From Rhizophagus sp. LPA8_4_AMF (lineage: Eukaryota > Glomeromycota > Glomeromycetes > Glomerales > Glomeraceae), in NCBI GenBank assembly GCA_021464525.1, contig JADRCO010000267.1, positions 1-40,184 on the forward strand: a DNA stretch of 40,184 nt. Reading direction: 5' to 3'. The position numbers and the translations under genes were made by a program. Positions 19,089 to 31,084 of this stretch are shown piece after piece; position 1 is the first letter of the stretch, and every line of letters begins with the position of its first letter. The notes beneath the pieces were generated by a model, which saw only the letters and a list, made by a program, of their open reading frames with translations, ran no database searches and had not been told where the DNA came from.

Positions 19089-21976
19089 TTATGAAATATC
19101 CAATAATCTTGAACGAGTATTAATTAAATCATTATAAGCCTCATTCAAATCTATATAAGAAAGGATAAAAATATATTAATAATTTAAATAATTTATATTA
19201 TTAATTTATATATCACTTTACCATCCAAAGAAAATTTGTAAGTTTGTGTAACATATCTAGAGTCTAATAATATAAATAATATTTGTTATTTTAATTATTA
19301 CTTTTTTTTAAAAAAAGTTATTATATTAAAATAAATACCTTCTATATTATTGTTGTCATTATCATCTTTATGAGAAACTTCTTGTATTGGATATACTAAT
19401 TCTATATAAATTTTAAAAATTAAAATATTATGCCATTATTAACAAAGGTTTTTCAAAAGATTTAGCCATCATAAATATTAAAGTCCAAACCAGTTTTCTG
19501 TTTCTTATCTAACGATTTGGAAGAAATAAAAAAATTAATCAAATTTTAATTATTTAATAATAAAGTTATAGTATAAATGAACTTACTTTTAATCTTGTCA
19601 TCTATTTTTAATTTAAAATAATAATTAATATTTGATTTGTATGTTTATTATTAAGTTTAACTTACTAAAATCTAATAAACAGAATTGATTTTAATCATTA
19701 ATTGACTGTTATAATAAAATAAACTCACCATTAGTATCATTAATATTATTAGTATCATCATCTATTTAAATTGTACATATTTAAAAAGTTAGTAAAGTTT
19801 TCATATATAGTTAAATTAATTATTAGATTTAACTTACATGGTCTTTTTACTAATAAATTAAAAATAAGAAATTTTTATTGAATGATTATTAGTAAACAAC
19901 TAATAATAATAAATTGTAATATAAATAAACTTACGGCCTTTAAAATATAGTATAAAAATTATAGTAAAATATTAATATTAGTAGTTATGTTAACAAATAA
20001 TTTATTATTGAATAATAAGTTATAATATGAATAAACTTACTAACTATAAAATACAGTATAAAAAATATTGATGTTAGTAGTTATGTTAGCAAATATTTAA
20101 TTATTAATCAATAAGTTAGTTTAAATAAACTTACTCGCTAAAATGTGATATAAAAAATTATAGTAAAATATTAATATTAGTAAGTTATATTAGCAAATAA
20201 TTTAATTGTTAGTCAATAAATTATAATGTTAAACTTACTTTCTTTAAAATATAATACAAAAAATTACAGTAAAATATTGATGTTAGTAAATTATATTAAC
20301 AAATAATTTAATTATTAATCAATAAGTTAGTGTAAATAAACTTACTCCCTTTAAAATGTTATATAAAATTATAGTAAAATATAAGATATATTAGCAACTA
20401 ATTTAATTGTTAGTCAATAAATTATAATGTAAATAAACTTATAAACTTACAATCTTTAAAATATAATATAAAAAATTACAGTAAAACATTGAAGTTAGTA
20501 AGTTATATTAGCAAACAATTTAATTATGAAATAATAAATTATAAAGTAAATAAACTTACTAACTATAAAAATGTGGTATATAAAAGTTAAAATATTTATG
20601 TTAATAATTATATTAATAAATAATTTAATATTAATAATTTAATTATTAAATAATAAATTATTAAAATATTAATGTTAGTAGTTATGTTAGCAAATATTTA
20701 ATTATTAATCAATAAGTTAGTGTAAATAAACTTACTGACTAAAATGTGATATAAAAAATTATGGTAAAATATTAATATTAGTAAGCTATATTAGCAAATA
20801 ACTTAATTGCAAGTCAATAAATTATAATGTAAATAAACTTATAAACTTACGATCTTTAAAATATAATATAAAAAATTACAGTAAAACATTGAAGTTAGTA
20901 AGTTATATTAGCAAACAATTTAATTATTAAATAATAAATTATAATGGAAATAAACTTACATCCTTTAAAATATAAAGTTAAAATATTGATGTTAGCAGTT
21001 ATATTAGCAAATATTTAATTATTAATCAATAAGTTAGTGTAAATAAACTTACTGACTAAAATGTGATATAATAAATTATAATAAAATATTAATATTAGTA
21101 AGTTATATTAGCAAATAATTTAATTGTTAGTCAATAAATTATAATGTGAATAAACTTATAAACTTGCGATCTTTAAAATATAATATAAAGAATTACAGTA
21201 AAATATTGATGTTAGTAGTTATATTAGCAAATATTTGTAAATAAACTTACTCTCTTTAAAATGTTATATTAAATTATTTTAAAATATTAATATTAGTAAG
21301 CTATATTAGCAAATAATTTAATTGTTAGTCAATAAATTATAACTTACTCCCTTTAGAATATTATATAAAAAATTACAGTAAAATATTGATGTTAGTAAGT
21401 TATATTAACAAATAATTAAATTATTAAACAATAAGTTATAATTTATATAAACTTACTCTCTTTAAAATATAGTATAAAAAATTACAGTAAAATATTGATA
21501 TTGATATTAAAGGTATATTAGCAAATAATTTAATTATGAAATAATAAATTATAAAGTAAATAAACTTACTATCTATAAAAATGTAGTATAAAAAAAATTA
21601 TGGTTGTTAGTAAGTTATGTTATATTAGCAAATAATTTAATTATTAAATAGTAAGTTATAATGCAATAAAGTTAAATATTGGGGATAATAATTATTTTAG
21701 CAAATAAATTAAAAACAATGAAATAAACTTACAACCTATAAAATATAGTATAAAAAAATTATAGTAAAATAAGTAAAATATTAAGTTATATTAACAAATA
21801 ATTTAATTATTAAATGATAAATTATAAACTTACTTTCTATAAAATGTAGTATATAAAATTTAAAATATTTTATTTTAGTAATTATATTAGCAAGCAATTT
21901 AATTGTTAAACAAAAGTTATAACTATTAAATACGGTAATTAAATTATAATGTTCTTACTTGTAGAAACTGTAGGAA
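19089..21976 (-). other. Gene 2 micro-exon array (C-terminal tail)
   Basis: Triplet exons: 21834 AAA, 21733 GTT, 21570 ATA, 21457 AGA, 21348 GGA, 21251 AGA, 21168 ATC (donor GCAAG), 21053 TCA, 20960 GAT, 20851 ATC, 20736 TCA, 20560 TTA, 20451 ATT, 20346 GGA, 20239 AAA, 20136 CGA, 20041 TTA, 19935 GCC. They follow an 18-nt exon (21959-21976) and precede exons of 12, 33, 6, 15, 18, 63 and 42 nt. Phase-1 peptide: VPTVST, KSYKRKNLRYLINWKTIS, LKRPYDDTNNINDTN, DFNDKIKNKKQKTE, then LVYPIQEVSHKDD and DLNEAYNDLINTRSRLLDIS, stop. The introns share a family distinct from gene 1, many with a TACTAAC or TACTAAT branch motif about 40-50 nt before the acceptor. Confidence 0.8.
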
Positions 21977-23741
21977 CTACAGTATAAACCCAAAAGTTTT
22001 AAAGTTTTGATATTTAGTGGCAAATAATATAATCACTAAATGGCACGCTTTGTTATCGTATTTTAAAACTTTTGTATACTGACCATTAAGAGTATATTCA
22101 TATGCTTTGGTTTCATATTCTAAAATACAAAATAAAATTAGAATTTATTTAAATTATATACATTTAAATGTCTAATACTTACTATTCTCATTTGAATTTG
22201 TTACAGAACTAGGTTGGGATGATATTTCTGTATCTACAAAATTATTATTATTTATCATAAACGTATTATTTTCCTTAGGGTAATTAGTTGGAGCCATGTT
22301 AAGATTATCAGTTTCTCTAGTGTCATATTCTAAAAATATTACAATATTAATAATATTTATTTTAAGTTATAATGCATTCAAATTATTATTCACACTTTAT
22401 ACCTGTGTTAACACTATTCTTAGTTACAAAATTAGATTCAGATGATGAATAACAAGTAATTGTTGATAAAGCTATATTATCATCAACCATTTTACATAGC
22501 TCTATCATTTCTTCAAATAATTTCGGTAAAAGAGAAGCATCAGGTCTTTTCAATGGATCAGGACTCCAACATTGTTCCATAATGTTACTATAAAATTCTG
22601 GTGTTCCTTCAACAATTTTAGGCCTCAATGGTCTCAGTTCATCAAGAACTGCAAGCGCAAGATCTACGCCATGATGATTATTTGTAAATGGCGGTTCATC
22701 TGAAATTAATTCCCACATTATCATACTTAAACTATACACTTCTGATTGTGTTGTGTATGGTTTACATCTTAGAACTTCAGGAGCGATATAAGGCAAAACT
22801 CCTTGAATGCTATTCGAAACTTTCAGTAACAAAATAACAAAATATAATTTATTAATCATATATTCATATTTATGAAATTTATGAAACAAAAAAAAAGAAG
22901 ATATTGTTCTTCTCTAATATTTACCTATTTCAGAGTCAATTGGTTGACAAAGTCCAAAATCACTTATAAAGATTCTATCATCTTCGTCTACTAAAATATT
23001 TTTACAATGAAAATCCTTATGGAGTAAATTCATTTGGTGAATAGAATTTAAAGCTTTTGAAAGCTCGATAAGAATCTTTACTCTATCGGTCCAAGTTAAT
23101 TTTGGAAAAAATTTACGAATGTAATTTCGTAGATCTCCATGTTTTGCATATCTTATTACCATGGCGTATTCATTTCCTTTAGGTGCTTTTGTTATTCCAT
23201 AGAATGGTATAACTCTTATATTACGACATTTATGATGAATTTTTAGCTAAACAAATCACGATAATTAAATTTAGAGAAATATATATTAATTTTTTTTATT
23301 GATATTATTTTTTCTTACCTCGTTTAGGATTTGATCATTAATGTTATCAGAATCATTAATAGCTTTTAAAGCAACTTTAAAAGATAATTGGTTTGAATCT
23401 ATTGAACTCAAAGGCATGTTTAATGATAAATTCCAAGTTCCAAAATAAACTTTTGAATTTCCTCCATTTGTCAAATATTTTACATTATCTAAATTTGAAC
23501 GTGGAATCCATTCAATAAAATCATCACAATATTTAGAACTTAATTGAGTTTCATTAATAAATTCATCCAATTTAAAATTTCCACTTGTCTTGCTATCATT
23601 AATTGTATTTATCTCATAGTCTTCATCGTATTCATTTATCCGTGAAGAAAGAAATTGTTTTCTACAAAGTTTATTTGTATTTGGATAATTTATTATTTTA
23701 TGATTACATTGCATACAAATGATATCTTCTAACACATTCAT
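19089..23741 (-). CDS. Gene 2: TKL protein kinase with micro-exon-encoded C-terminal tail
   Basis: Exon model: 23319-23741 (ATG), 22925-23246, 22403-22801, 22183-22329, 22084-22119, 21959-21976, 18 triplet exons from 21836 to 19935, then 19838-19849, 19729-19761, 19666-19671, 19587-19601, 19491-19508, 19339-19401, 19222-19263 and 19089-19150 (stop 19089-19091). The lengths sum to 1650 nt, exactly 549 residues plus stop. Every intron after the second exon is phase 1. The kinase domain lies in the first three exons. The tail of about 170 residues is polar, with a basic patch (KRPYDD...NKKQKT) that could be a nuclear localisation signal, and two related segments (YETKAYEYTLN and RYVTQTYKFSLD). 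Weak points are donors GTCAGT at 22083 and GTTTGG at 19490. Confidence 0.78.
22403..23741 (-). CDS. Gene 2 kinase domain exons
   Basis: The N-terminal part begins MNVLEDIICMQCNHKI (one CxxC pair) and leads to the motif FIEWIPRSNLDNVKYL common in this fungal kinase family. Then come a glycine-rich loop NGGNSKVYFGTW, VALKAI (lysine), hinge MVIRYAKHGDL, catalytic loop LLHKDFHCKNILV (HRD replaced by HKD, Asp and Asn kept), SDFGLCQ (intact DFG) and IAPEVLRCKPYT. The C-lobe has CWSPDPLKRPDASLL. All key residues are present, so activity is expected. The second intron splices at phase 1 between SEI-G and VLPYIAPEV, using a CAAG acceptor at 22802-22805. Confidence 0.9.
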
Positions 23742-24202
23742 GATGGTTATTTTTAAAATTTATGCAAGAAAATATCAAGAATAAATTTTTACGTTTAGTA
23801 GACAGGTCCCCATATAAATAGTCCATTTATGACGTTGCAAATACTGTCTAAATAAAGTAAGATCTACATAGCAGAATGAAATCAGGGGACGCAAATATTT
23901 ATGGTTCCTCACCGGCGGCACCGGCTAATGCTTAGAGCAAATTAGGAAATTCATGTAAGAAATAGTTTATGAAACAAAATATGTGATCTCCAAACAAGAT
24001 TCGAAACAAGTAATTTATACAAGCATTGGAAGCCATGCATGGAATTTAATATAGAATTTTCGATATTTCAAAAAAAAAAAATCAACTAAAAATATATTAT
24101 GCATATAATACAACGTATACTTCTTTGTGTTATAAATTAGTAAGTACAATCGTACATAAAAATACGATAAAATTAAACAAAAAGTTCTGTTATATAAAAT
24201 AA
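23742..24202. other. Intergenic region between gene 2 and the SCA7 gene
   Basis: Both flanking genes are on the minus strand, so this stretch holds the SCA7 3' end and the gene 2 promoter. A GC-richer patch at 23903-23935 (CACCGGCGGCACCGGC) stands out. No coding frame is seen. Confidence 0.6.
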
Positions 24203-25115
24203 TTATTTTTCGAGCGAGTTATTATTTTCTTTAGTAGAAACTAGCGTTGATGCAAAAAGACATTATTAGTATTTTATTTTTTTTTTTATCCGAATAAATA
24301 TAAAATTTTAAAGTAAAAAATTATATTTGTTATGAATTCACCTTTCTCTATATCGTCTTTTTTATCTTTATCATTTGACTTTGACACGTTATTATCTTTG
24401 AGACGGCAACATAATAAAATAATTAGACAAAATAATATAAAGTTATACAAAAATGTACATATAAATTAGATACCTTGATTACGCCCGATAGATTTTTTGT
24501 TTTTCTGATATTGAATAAGTAGAATGACATATGGTTGTGATCTACCCACTACATTTCGTTTCGAAGCCAACGAATGTTTCTTACAATTTAATGAGCGTGC
24601 GCAAGGCGTATTATCAGGTGGCGCAATTACTCCGCATTGGGTGTTCAAATCAATCACACCTAATTTTAAATTAAATATTAAAAAAAAAAAAACCTACAAA
24701 ATTGGTGTAAAAAATAAGAATTTGGAAATTTCTTGCAACCTTTATTACGTTTTACAATTTTTTTCATTTTCCTGCTCTTTTTAATCTTTTGCCTTTTTCT
24801 AGGGAATTCTTCAATTGATATTGAAGAATTAGGTCTTTTTTCTAAAAATTTTATAAAAATAAATTTATAATCATTCAGATTAATAATTTAAATTTGAAGG
24901 ATTATAAAAATAAACTTACGAGTTTTTTTCCTCTCGTCTTTTACCATAAAGAGAATTATTTTAAAATTAATAAATATAATAATAATACAACTTGTTTAAA
25001 AATTTGTAAATATTTATCTAAAACATATACCTTGTAATCCTTCATTTGTTTCATTTGTTACATTGGTTTCCGGTATTTTTATATTAGAGGATTCAGTAGA
25101 AGTTGACCCATCCAT
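24203..25115 (-). CDS. SCA7-domain protein, Sgf73/ataxin-7-like (SAGA subunit family)
   Basis: Six-exon model: 25031-25115 (ATG), 24920-24937, 24740-24841, 24474-24659, 24342-24395, 24203-24228 (stop 24203-24205). Total 471 nt, 156 residues, all introns phase 1. The exon 24474-24659 encodes the SCA7 zinc domain: CGVIAPPDNTPC then ARSLNCKKH (Cys-X10-Cys-X5-Cys-X2-His), followed by KRNVVGRSQPYVILLIQYQ, the hallmark RSQP(Y/F) segment. In yeast and animals this family tethers the ubiquitin protease module to the SAGA histone acetyltransferase complex; the same role is inferred here. The protein is short for the family. The donor for the third intron (GTTGCA at 24739) is unusual; reading through it stays open and would add a basic/aromatic insert. 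Confidence 0.82.
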
Positions 25116-27560
25116 TTTGATATATTTTTAACGAGTATTTAACAAAATAAAAAAAAAAAGGTAATAAACTTTTTACTGATGACTTTATATATTCCATCGG
25201 GAATTAACATTCTAAGAAGTTCGACCCTTTTATGCGGCCAAGCCTGCGCCACAGAAATTCCGGATTTGCCGGAATAATCTATAACAAATTAGGAAAGGTC
25301 TAAAACTGTGTCACTGCAGCCGTTCACACTGGATTTACAATTCGTCAATTTAAAATTAAATGATTTTCGAAACAGGAAAATGAACAATGATGTTACATGA
25401 TTATTAATGGATATTCTTTTCTTTTAAATAGGATGACCATCTAAATGGAAAATTCCATGCGCCTAATTATTTTGAATAAACATTTAAATAATTTCAAAAA
25501 TCCACCCTCTGAAAGATTTTTAGAATGTTCTAAAAAACCAGTTGACCCAGAATTCTATTTTTTTTTTTTTTTTTTATATTATTACATTACTGACTTACAA
25601 ATAATTTGATGAACCCGAATTACAAGTTATAGTTTCCGCCTAGTACAACTATCCTTCTATTTTGCACTATGCAAATATCATATCACATGTTAGATTCATC
25701 GACGACGCCAAATTTATCTAATACAGCACGAATTTGATTATGAAGCGAAAAAATGAAAGATCGGTAAATTAAATGAAATTTATTATGAAATCTTGTTTAT
25801 AATTCTCATCACGTTTTTTTATATTCAACTTCTTTATAATTATTTATCTATCTACTTATTACACCACTATTACACCGCTAACGAGTGAAATTAATGAGCG
25901 TGCGCAAAAACAAATAAAATTATTCTAATTATTCTACATTGATTTTTGATTTCAAATTAATAATGAATAAAAATTTAAATTGAAATTTACACCCATTTAT
26001 TAATAATGGTCTTCTATTGATAAATCTACGTTGAAGAGTCCTAACTTATCTTTAATGTAAAGTTTAATAAGCTTAATAAACTTTTTTATTAATAATTTAC
26101 TTCCGCAGAAATCTCAATTGCGTGCACCTTCAGTCTAATTGCAATGGATTGTTTTTAAACAATTTTACGAGTAGGATTTACGTTCTAGAGTAAAAATTGC
26201 AACCTTTGTGAAAGGATTTATTTTCAACGCATTATACAGTATTAATACCTTTTGTTTATACTTTCGAATATAAAATGATTATACTGTAGTTTCACGTGTT
26301 TACAATATTTTTACATGTCAGTACGTAAATCCATTATTGTGCCCTAATAAATGTAATGAATAATGACTTTTTTTTATAACCTACATTGTCACCGGTTACA
26401 CAGCGAACGATAAAACTTGTTTTGGAATGGTTAGGGCTGCAGGTGAGCAGAAATGTGAAGTCAGAAACTATATAATTTGTAAGATAACAATGGTCACAAG
26501 TTCTTTATTAATAAATTCCATTAAATCCCTTATTTTCTTAATAATATTTATTACTTAAATTATTAGGACATCATGTTTATTATATAATGATATTATTGTG
26601 TATAAAAAATATAGATTAAATTTATTAGGACACATGATTTTATGTAAACTTAATGTTATATTAATTAGATATTAAAATCCAAATCTAATAATATGCATGA
26701 AAAAAAGTATATATTAGTATTGTTTTCTAGCATGAATTTCGTCTAATCTTCATACCTAATTCAGGCATCAAATATTCAATATATTCAATTCAATTCCTTT
26801 ACAAATAAGTGAATTTTTTTTTATTGTCTGAGAATTTTATATAAGTCATTAGAGATCTTACCTTCTTAATATCTTTCATGACTGTTTGGTTTAATACATG
26901 AGCGGCATTAAGTAATATTTAAATTATCAAATTTTCTTTTCAAGCATTATTCATCACGAGAAATCATCGGAAGCATCATTATCAGTGTTCATATTTTCTG
27001 CTAACTTAAACTTGTGAAGAACTTCCGTTAGAGTATTACCATGATATTACCACGTTATTTCCAGTATAACCAGAATGATATCAAGAAGGAAAATTTTTAA
27101 CTTCCAAGAAATTTCAACATAATGAATAATAGTAAGGCCAAAGAAAGCTTGTAGTGCTTATACATTTCATGTTCAAATAGATTATTACTGAGGTATTTTT
27201 AAAAAATAATATCAATTATTTATATCCATATTTGGATTGTCATTCCTTTCTTATGATGGGATAGATTCTCTTATAAAATAATTTCCGATCATGAATTTTT
27301 AACAAGTTATCTTTAAAAATATTTACCGTCATTAATACGTTTTAAAAGTGAATTTCTTTCTCGCCCAGGGTGAGACTTAAAATATTACTCAACCTCTAAA
27401 AGTTAAAGTTTAATTAGATAATATTTTTCACTATATATATGAAAAATTTATAAATTTATACACTTATAATGCTTTTGAAAATTATTTTATGCTTTATAAA
27501 TTACTTTTTTTTTAGAAAAAAATAAGAGTAATAAATTTATTCCTATACAAAATCAAAATT
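25116..27560. other. No gene seen
   Basis: AT-rich noncoding sequence with T runs (25558-25576) and no supported open frame or splice pattern. The first part presumably contains the SCA7 promoter. Confidence 0.5.
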
Positions 27561-27569
27561 TTTACAGAA

Positions 27570-28110
27570 CTAGTAATAATGACACAAAAAAGAAAAATAG
27601 TGATAAAAACAAAAAAAAATTACAACGATAAAAAAGGTATAAACGTTCCAATAAAAAAAGTAACAACAGCAGAAGTGAAAAAAGGATGATAGAAACGAAA
27701 AAAAGTTAAAAAAGGATGATAGGGCGAAAAAGAAGTGAAAAAAAGATGATAGAGAATGATAGAGAGAAAAAAAAGAAAAAATGATAATAGGGACGAAAGA
27801 AAGTGAATAAAAGATGATGAGGAGTGAAAAGAATAAATAAAAAAGAACAATAAGCAATGAAAAGTAAGTGAAAAGGATAATTATAGTGATAAAGGGGAAG
27901 TGAAAAGAATAACGGAGGAAGAGAAATAAATTAAAAGATTGAAAAGTAATGAAGTGAATAAAAAATAATGTTAAAGAGTGAAAAAATTTAAGGGCAAGAA
28001 TAATGAACCACCATCACCATAAAAAAGGAAATGAGGTTAGTATCATTTCAAAGCAAAAAAGTAATAGAAAACAATAAAGTAATAAGAAAAGAAAGTCATC
28101 AGGCAATTTT
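27570..28110. repeat. Purine-rich low-complexity tract
   Basis: On the plus strand almost only A and G, with recurring motifs such as GATGATAG and AGTGAAAAA. The two long minus-strand open frames here are Phe/Ser/Leu-rich translations of this tract and are not genes. Confidence 0.8.
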
Positions 28111-28119
28111 TAGAAGTAA

Positions 28120-28248
28120 CCTGCGAAAGGGGCGTAAAGTTTCGTAAATTTGTGTAAATATGCGCAAGCTTGTGTAAGTTTTTGTAAATTTTCTATAACA
28201 ATTTACGTGAACTTGTGTAAACTTACTTAAGGCTACACCTATCGCAGG
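28120..28248. mobile_element. Small MITE-like element with internal TTGTGTAAA repeats
   Basis: The ends CCTGCGAAAGGGGCGTA and, reversed, CCTGCGATAGGTGTAGC form imperfect inverted repeats. The interior has about five imperfect 10-bp repeats of the type TTGTGTAAAT (28140-28190 and 28210-28225). It lies just beyond the 3' end of the F-box gene. Confidence 0.6.
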
Positions 28249-28271
28249 GCTACGAAAATATCTTTTTAAAT

Positions 28272-29822
28272 CTATTCAAGTTGCTCAGTTTCAGGACTAT
28301 TATCGACGCTTTCAGGATTTATTAATGATTTTTTTTTTTTTGCTTTATAAATTTCTAATAAATCATAATCTTCATTATCATAATAATGGATAAACTTCTT
28401 AACTATTCCTTTTTTTTTATATATTTCAATTAAATCAATTAATTCATCATATCCGCTTTCATCATAGTGATGATATCTTTCTTTTTTAAATTTTAATGAA
28501 ACAGGATGTCTACCTTCCCAATTATCAAAAAATAATCTTAAAGATTCCAATTTAGGATCATTAGTATATTTGAAAACGAATTCAAATAAACTAGGTGGTG
28601 ATGATTTAGCTAAAATTTTGAATAAATTATCCCAGGAATATCTTTTATAATCAACATTATGATAAATATAAATACAAAAATCCAATCTTTTTAAATATTG
28701 ACAATTAATTAATAATTTTTCAAAATCTATATTATTCTTATTCTTATGTAAAAATTCAAGATACATAAGGTTTGGACAATTTTGATAAATAGCCTGAATA
28801 ATTTTTTTATCATCAACCACTGTTACTGCAGCATGATTGTTATGATAATAAATTTTAGTAAGATTTCTTCCGGAACATTCAATTAAATTTATCAAACAAT
28901 TAATTGATATGTCAAAAGCAATTAAAGTATGCAATGAAGGTAAAGTTAAACCTTTTAAATTATTCCATTCCAATCCACTAAACGGACTAGCATTTATCAA
29001 TTTCAGAATTTTCAAATTTACGAAAGATATAAGAAATTTCGTTTTAGGTTGTTCCCATATACTAAAATATTGTATAGTATCCGCATGTTTAATCAATGAA
29101 TTTTCAATAATTTTACGAGATGATCCGCCATCATTTAGAAAACTAATACTAAATAATCCTTTTTGGTTTTTAATTAACTTGGCAAATTGATGATTATAAT
29201 CATTCTCATAAGAATAAATTTTCAATTCTTTAATAGATTTGCATGTTTTCGTTAATATTGATAAAGTATTATCATTTATTCTACCATTACATTTAAGGAA
29301 TTCAATTTCTGAAAAACACTGTTCAGCTTCAGGAATGAGATGATAGTCATGATTGTTGGACATATAAAGATGTGTATATTTTGTATTTTTATTAATAAAA
29401 AGTCTGAGTATATCATTTCTAAATTCTTCATATTGAATATAAGTATTAATCATAATTTCGATTACTTTTAAATTTAAATGTCTACAAAAACTAATATAAT
29501 TAAACAAAGGTTTCTTATATGAATTTGTAAATAGATTAAAATGTTGATCTAAATTAGTTCTTGCTTCATCTGATAAATGTGAAATGATTACGTTAAATAG
29601 TAAATTCTGCTTCTCAAGAGTTAAAGGTTCCCAAGGATTTCTCCACAAAATTGGAATAACTATTTCACACCAAGTTTTATTAACTCTAAGGCATGAAGCA
29701 AGAGATTTTTTGTCATTCTGTAATTCTTCAAATATCGGATAAAGAATATCTCTATATAATAATATCGGCATTTTTATTTTATTATTTGAAAAAAAATTTT
29801 TATTTTTTTTTGTTATAAGCAT
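28272..29822 (-). CDS. F-box protein with LRR-like C-terminal region
   Basis: Intronless frame of 516 codons. The F-box lies near the N-terminus: MPILLYRDILYPIFEELQ, then SLASCLRVNKTWCEIVIPIL, with the W-R-N-P-W end typical of fungal F-box proteins. Such proteins bind Skp1 and choose targets for SCF ubiquitin ligases. The rest has irregular leucine-rich segments (FLKCNGRINDNTLSILTKTC, YFSIWEQ, LKILKLINASPFSG, LPSLHTLIAFDISINCL) as in FBXL-like families. The likely true start is the Met at codon 18 (29771), because the first 17 residues are Lys/Asn-rich and lie outside the F-box; the upstream Met at 29822 is possible. A degraded relative lies at 31085-31345. Confidence 0.9.
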   Translation of the reverse strand: MLITKKNKNFFSNNKIKMPILLYRDILYPIFEELQNDKKSLASCLRVNKTWCEIVIPILWRNPWEPLTLEKQNLLFNVIISHLSDEARTNLDQHFNLFTNSYKKPLFNYISFCRHLNLKVIEIMINTYIQYEEFRNDILRLFINKNTKYTHLYMSNNHDYHLIPEAEQCFSEIEFLKCNGRINDNTLSILTKTCKSIKELKIYSYENDYNHQFAKLIKNQKGLFSISFLNDGGSSRKIIENSLIKHADTIQYFSIWEQPKTKFLISFVNLKILKLINASPFSGLEWNNLKGLTLPSLHTLIAFDISINCLINLIECSGRNLTKIYYHNNHAAVTVVDDKKIIQAIYQNCPNLMYLEFLHKNKNNIDFEKLLINCQYLKRLDFCIYIYHNVDYKRYSWDNLFKILAKSSPPSLFEFVFKYTNDPKLESLRLFFDNWEGRHPVSLKFKKERYHHYDESGYDELIDLIEIYKKKGIVKKFIHYYDNEDYDLLEIYKAKKKKSLINPESVDNSPETEQLE

Positions 29823-31084
29823 TTTGTTTGTGACTTGTTGTACAAAGCGTTGATCAAATTTTTTTCACGTACGCCAGACCTAATTATAGATATTTAGTCG
29901 CACAATGATGCAACATTATCGTAATGTATGATGATCTACGTAATAGGTTAAGTCCGTTAAGATTTCATATTTTATTAGATAGATGATTTTATGTTACTTT
30001 ATATCAAGTCGGTATTTTAGAATGTTCATACAATTCACAAATCATGTCCAAAGGATTTCTGAAAAGCTAGGAAAATTTCTTAGATCGTTTACTATTTAAG
30101 AATTTAATAATTAAGTTAATTTAACTTTCACATATCAAATAAATGTACTATTAAATAATAGTTAGAACATTATGATTCAATTTGGGAATCTACATGTAAA
30201 GGATTCAATAATTTTAGTATTGTAGCATCGAGTTTGTTGAAAACCATAGAGTTTTAACAGATAAACACTGTAATTTTAGCCTGCATTATACTTCTATAGA
30301 CTGGGTAAAATTATGGCCAGTTTTTGGCACATACTAATAGGAAAGTCAACATATTTTATTGATTAAGTGTCATTTAGATCCTTTAACTTGAATTTGAGTC
30401 TAAATCTAAATTTTTACTTAATTACTCAAATTGATTTTTCTAATTTGAATCCAAGCTTGTAATTCATTTGGAAAGTCTTAACTATTAATGTATAAAATAT
30501 AAAATTTGAATTCCTATACTTGATTACGCGTTTTACATATGATATTTCCATATTTATAACTAATTAATTTTATATTTTTATATGAGTTTTTTTAATTATT
30601 ATTGAAATATAAAAACTAAACCATTCTTTACTTTTAATGAACAGTTATATAAAATTTTGGTTCGGAACTATTTTCTAATTTTTTTTTTTCTTTTTAATTT
30701 TTTAGCTAAGATGAATACTAAGAAAAATCCAAAGTTTTTATTATTATAAATATATTTAAAGTAATTTTACTGTATAGTTATTGAACATAATTTTTTATTT
30801 TTCTTTTCATTTTTAAGATTTAGTTATCTTTGGTACAATCGCAGTTGATAAATAAAAGTTATCATAAGAAGAACTAGGTTTTTTTTAATTCAGAATTTAC
30901 CTTTTTTTCTTTATTTAGTTGTTATCTTTCTTATTAACTGAATATAGAAAATTAACAAAGAATATAAGAATTTGATTAATTAAATATCTTTAAAAATTCA
31001 TTAGAAATGCAAGCTGCTTTAGTCTTAAGATCTTTAATTATTACTACCCTTTATGCTTTTACGTTTTGCCTTACTTTCTATTGA
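29823..31084. other. No gene seen
   Basis: Upstream region of the F-box gene. AT-rich, with T-rich runs at 30680-30705. No supported frame. Confidence 0.5.

Noticed and set aside
24524..24784. An 86-codon plus-strand open frame.
   Set aside because: It is antisense to the SCA7-domain exon, which carries a clear conserved domain on the minus strand.
27570..27857. Two long minus-strand open frames rich in Phe, Ser and Leu.
   Set aside because: They translate a purine-only low-complexity tract. No domain or splice context supports them.
28909..29190. A 93-codon plus-strand open frame.
   Set aside because: It is antisense to the F-box coding sequence.
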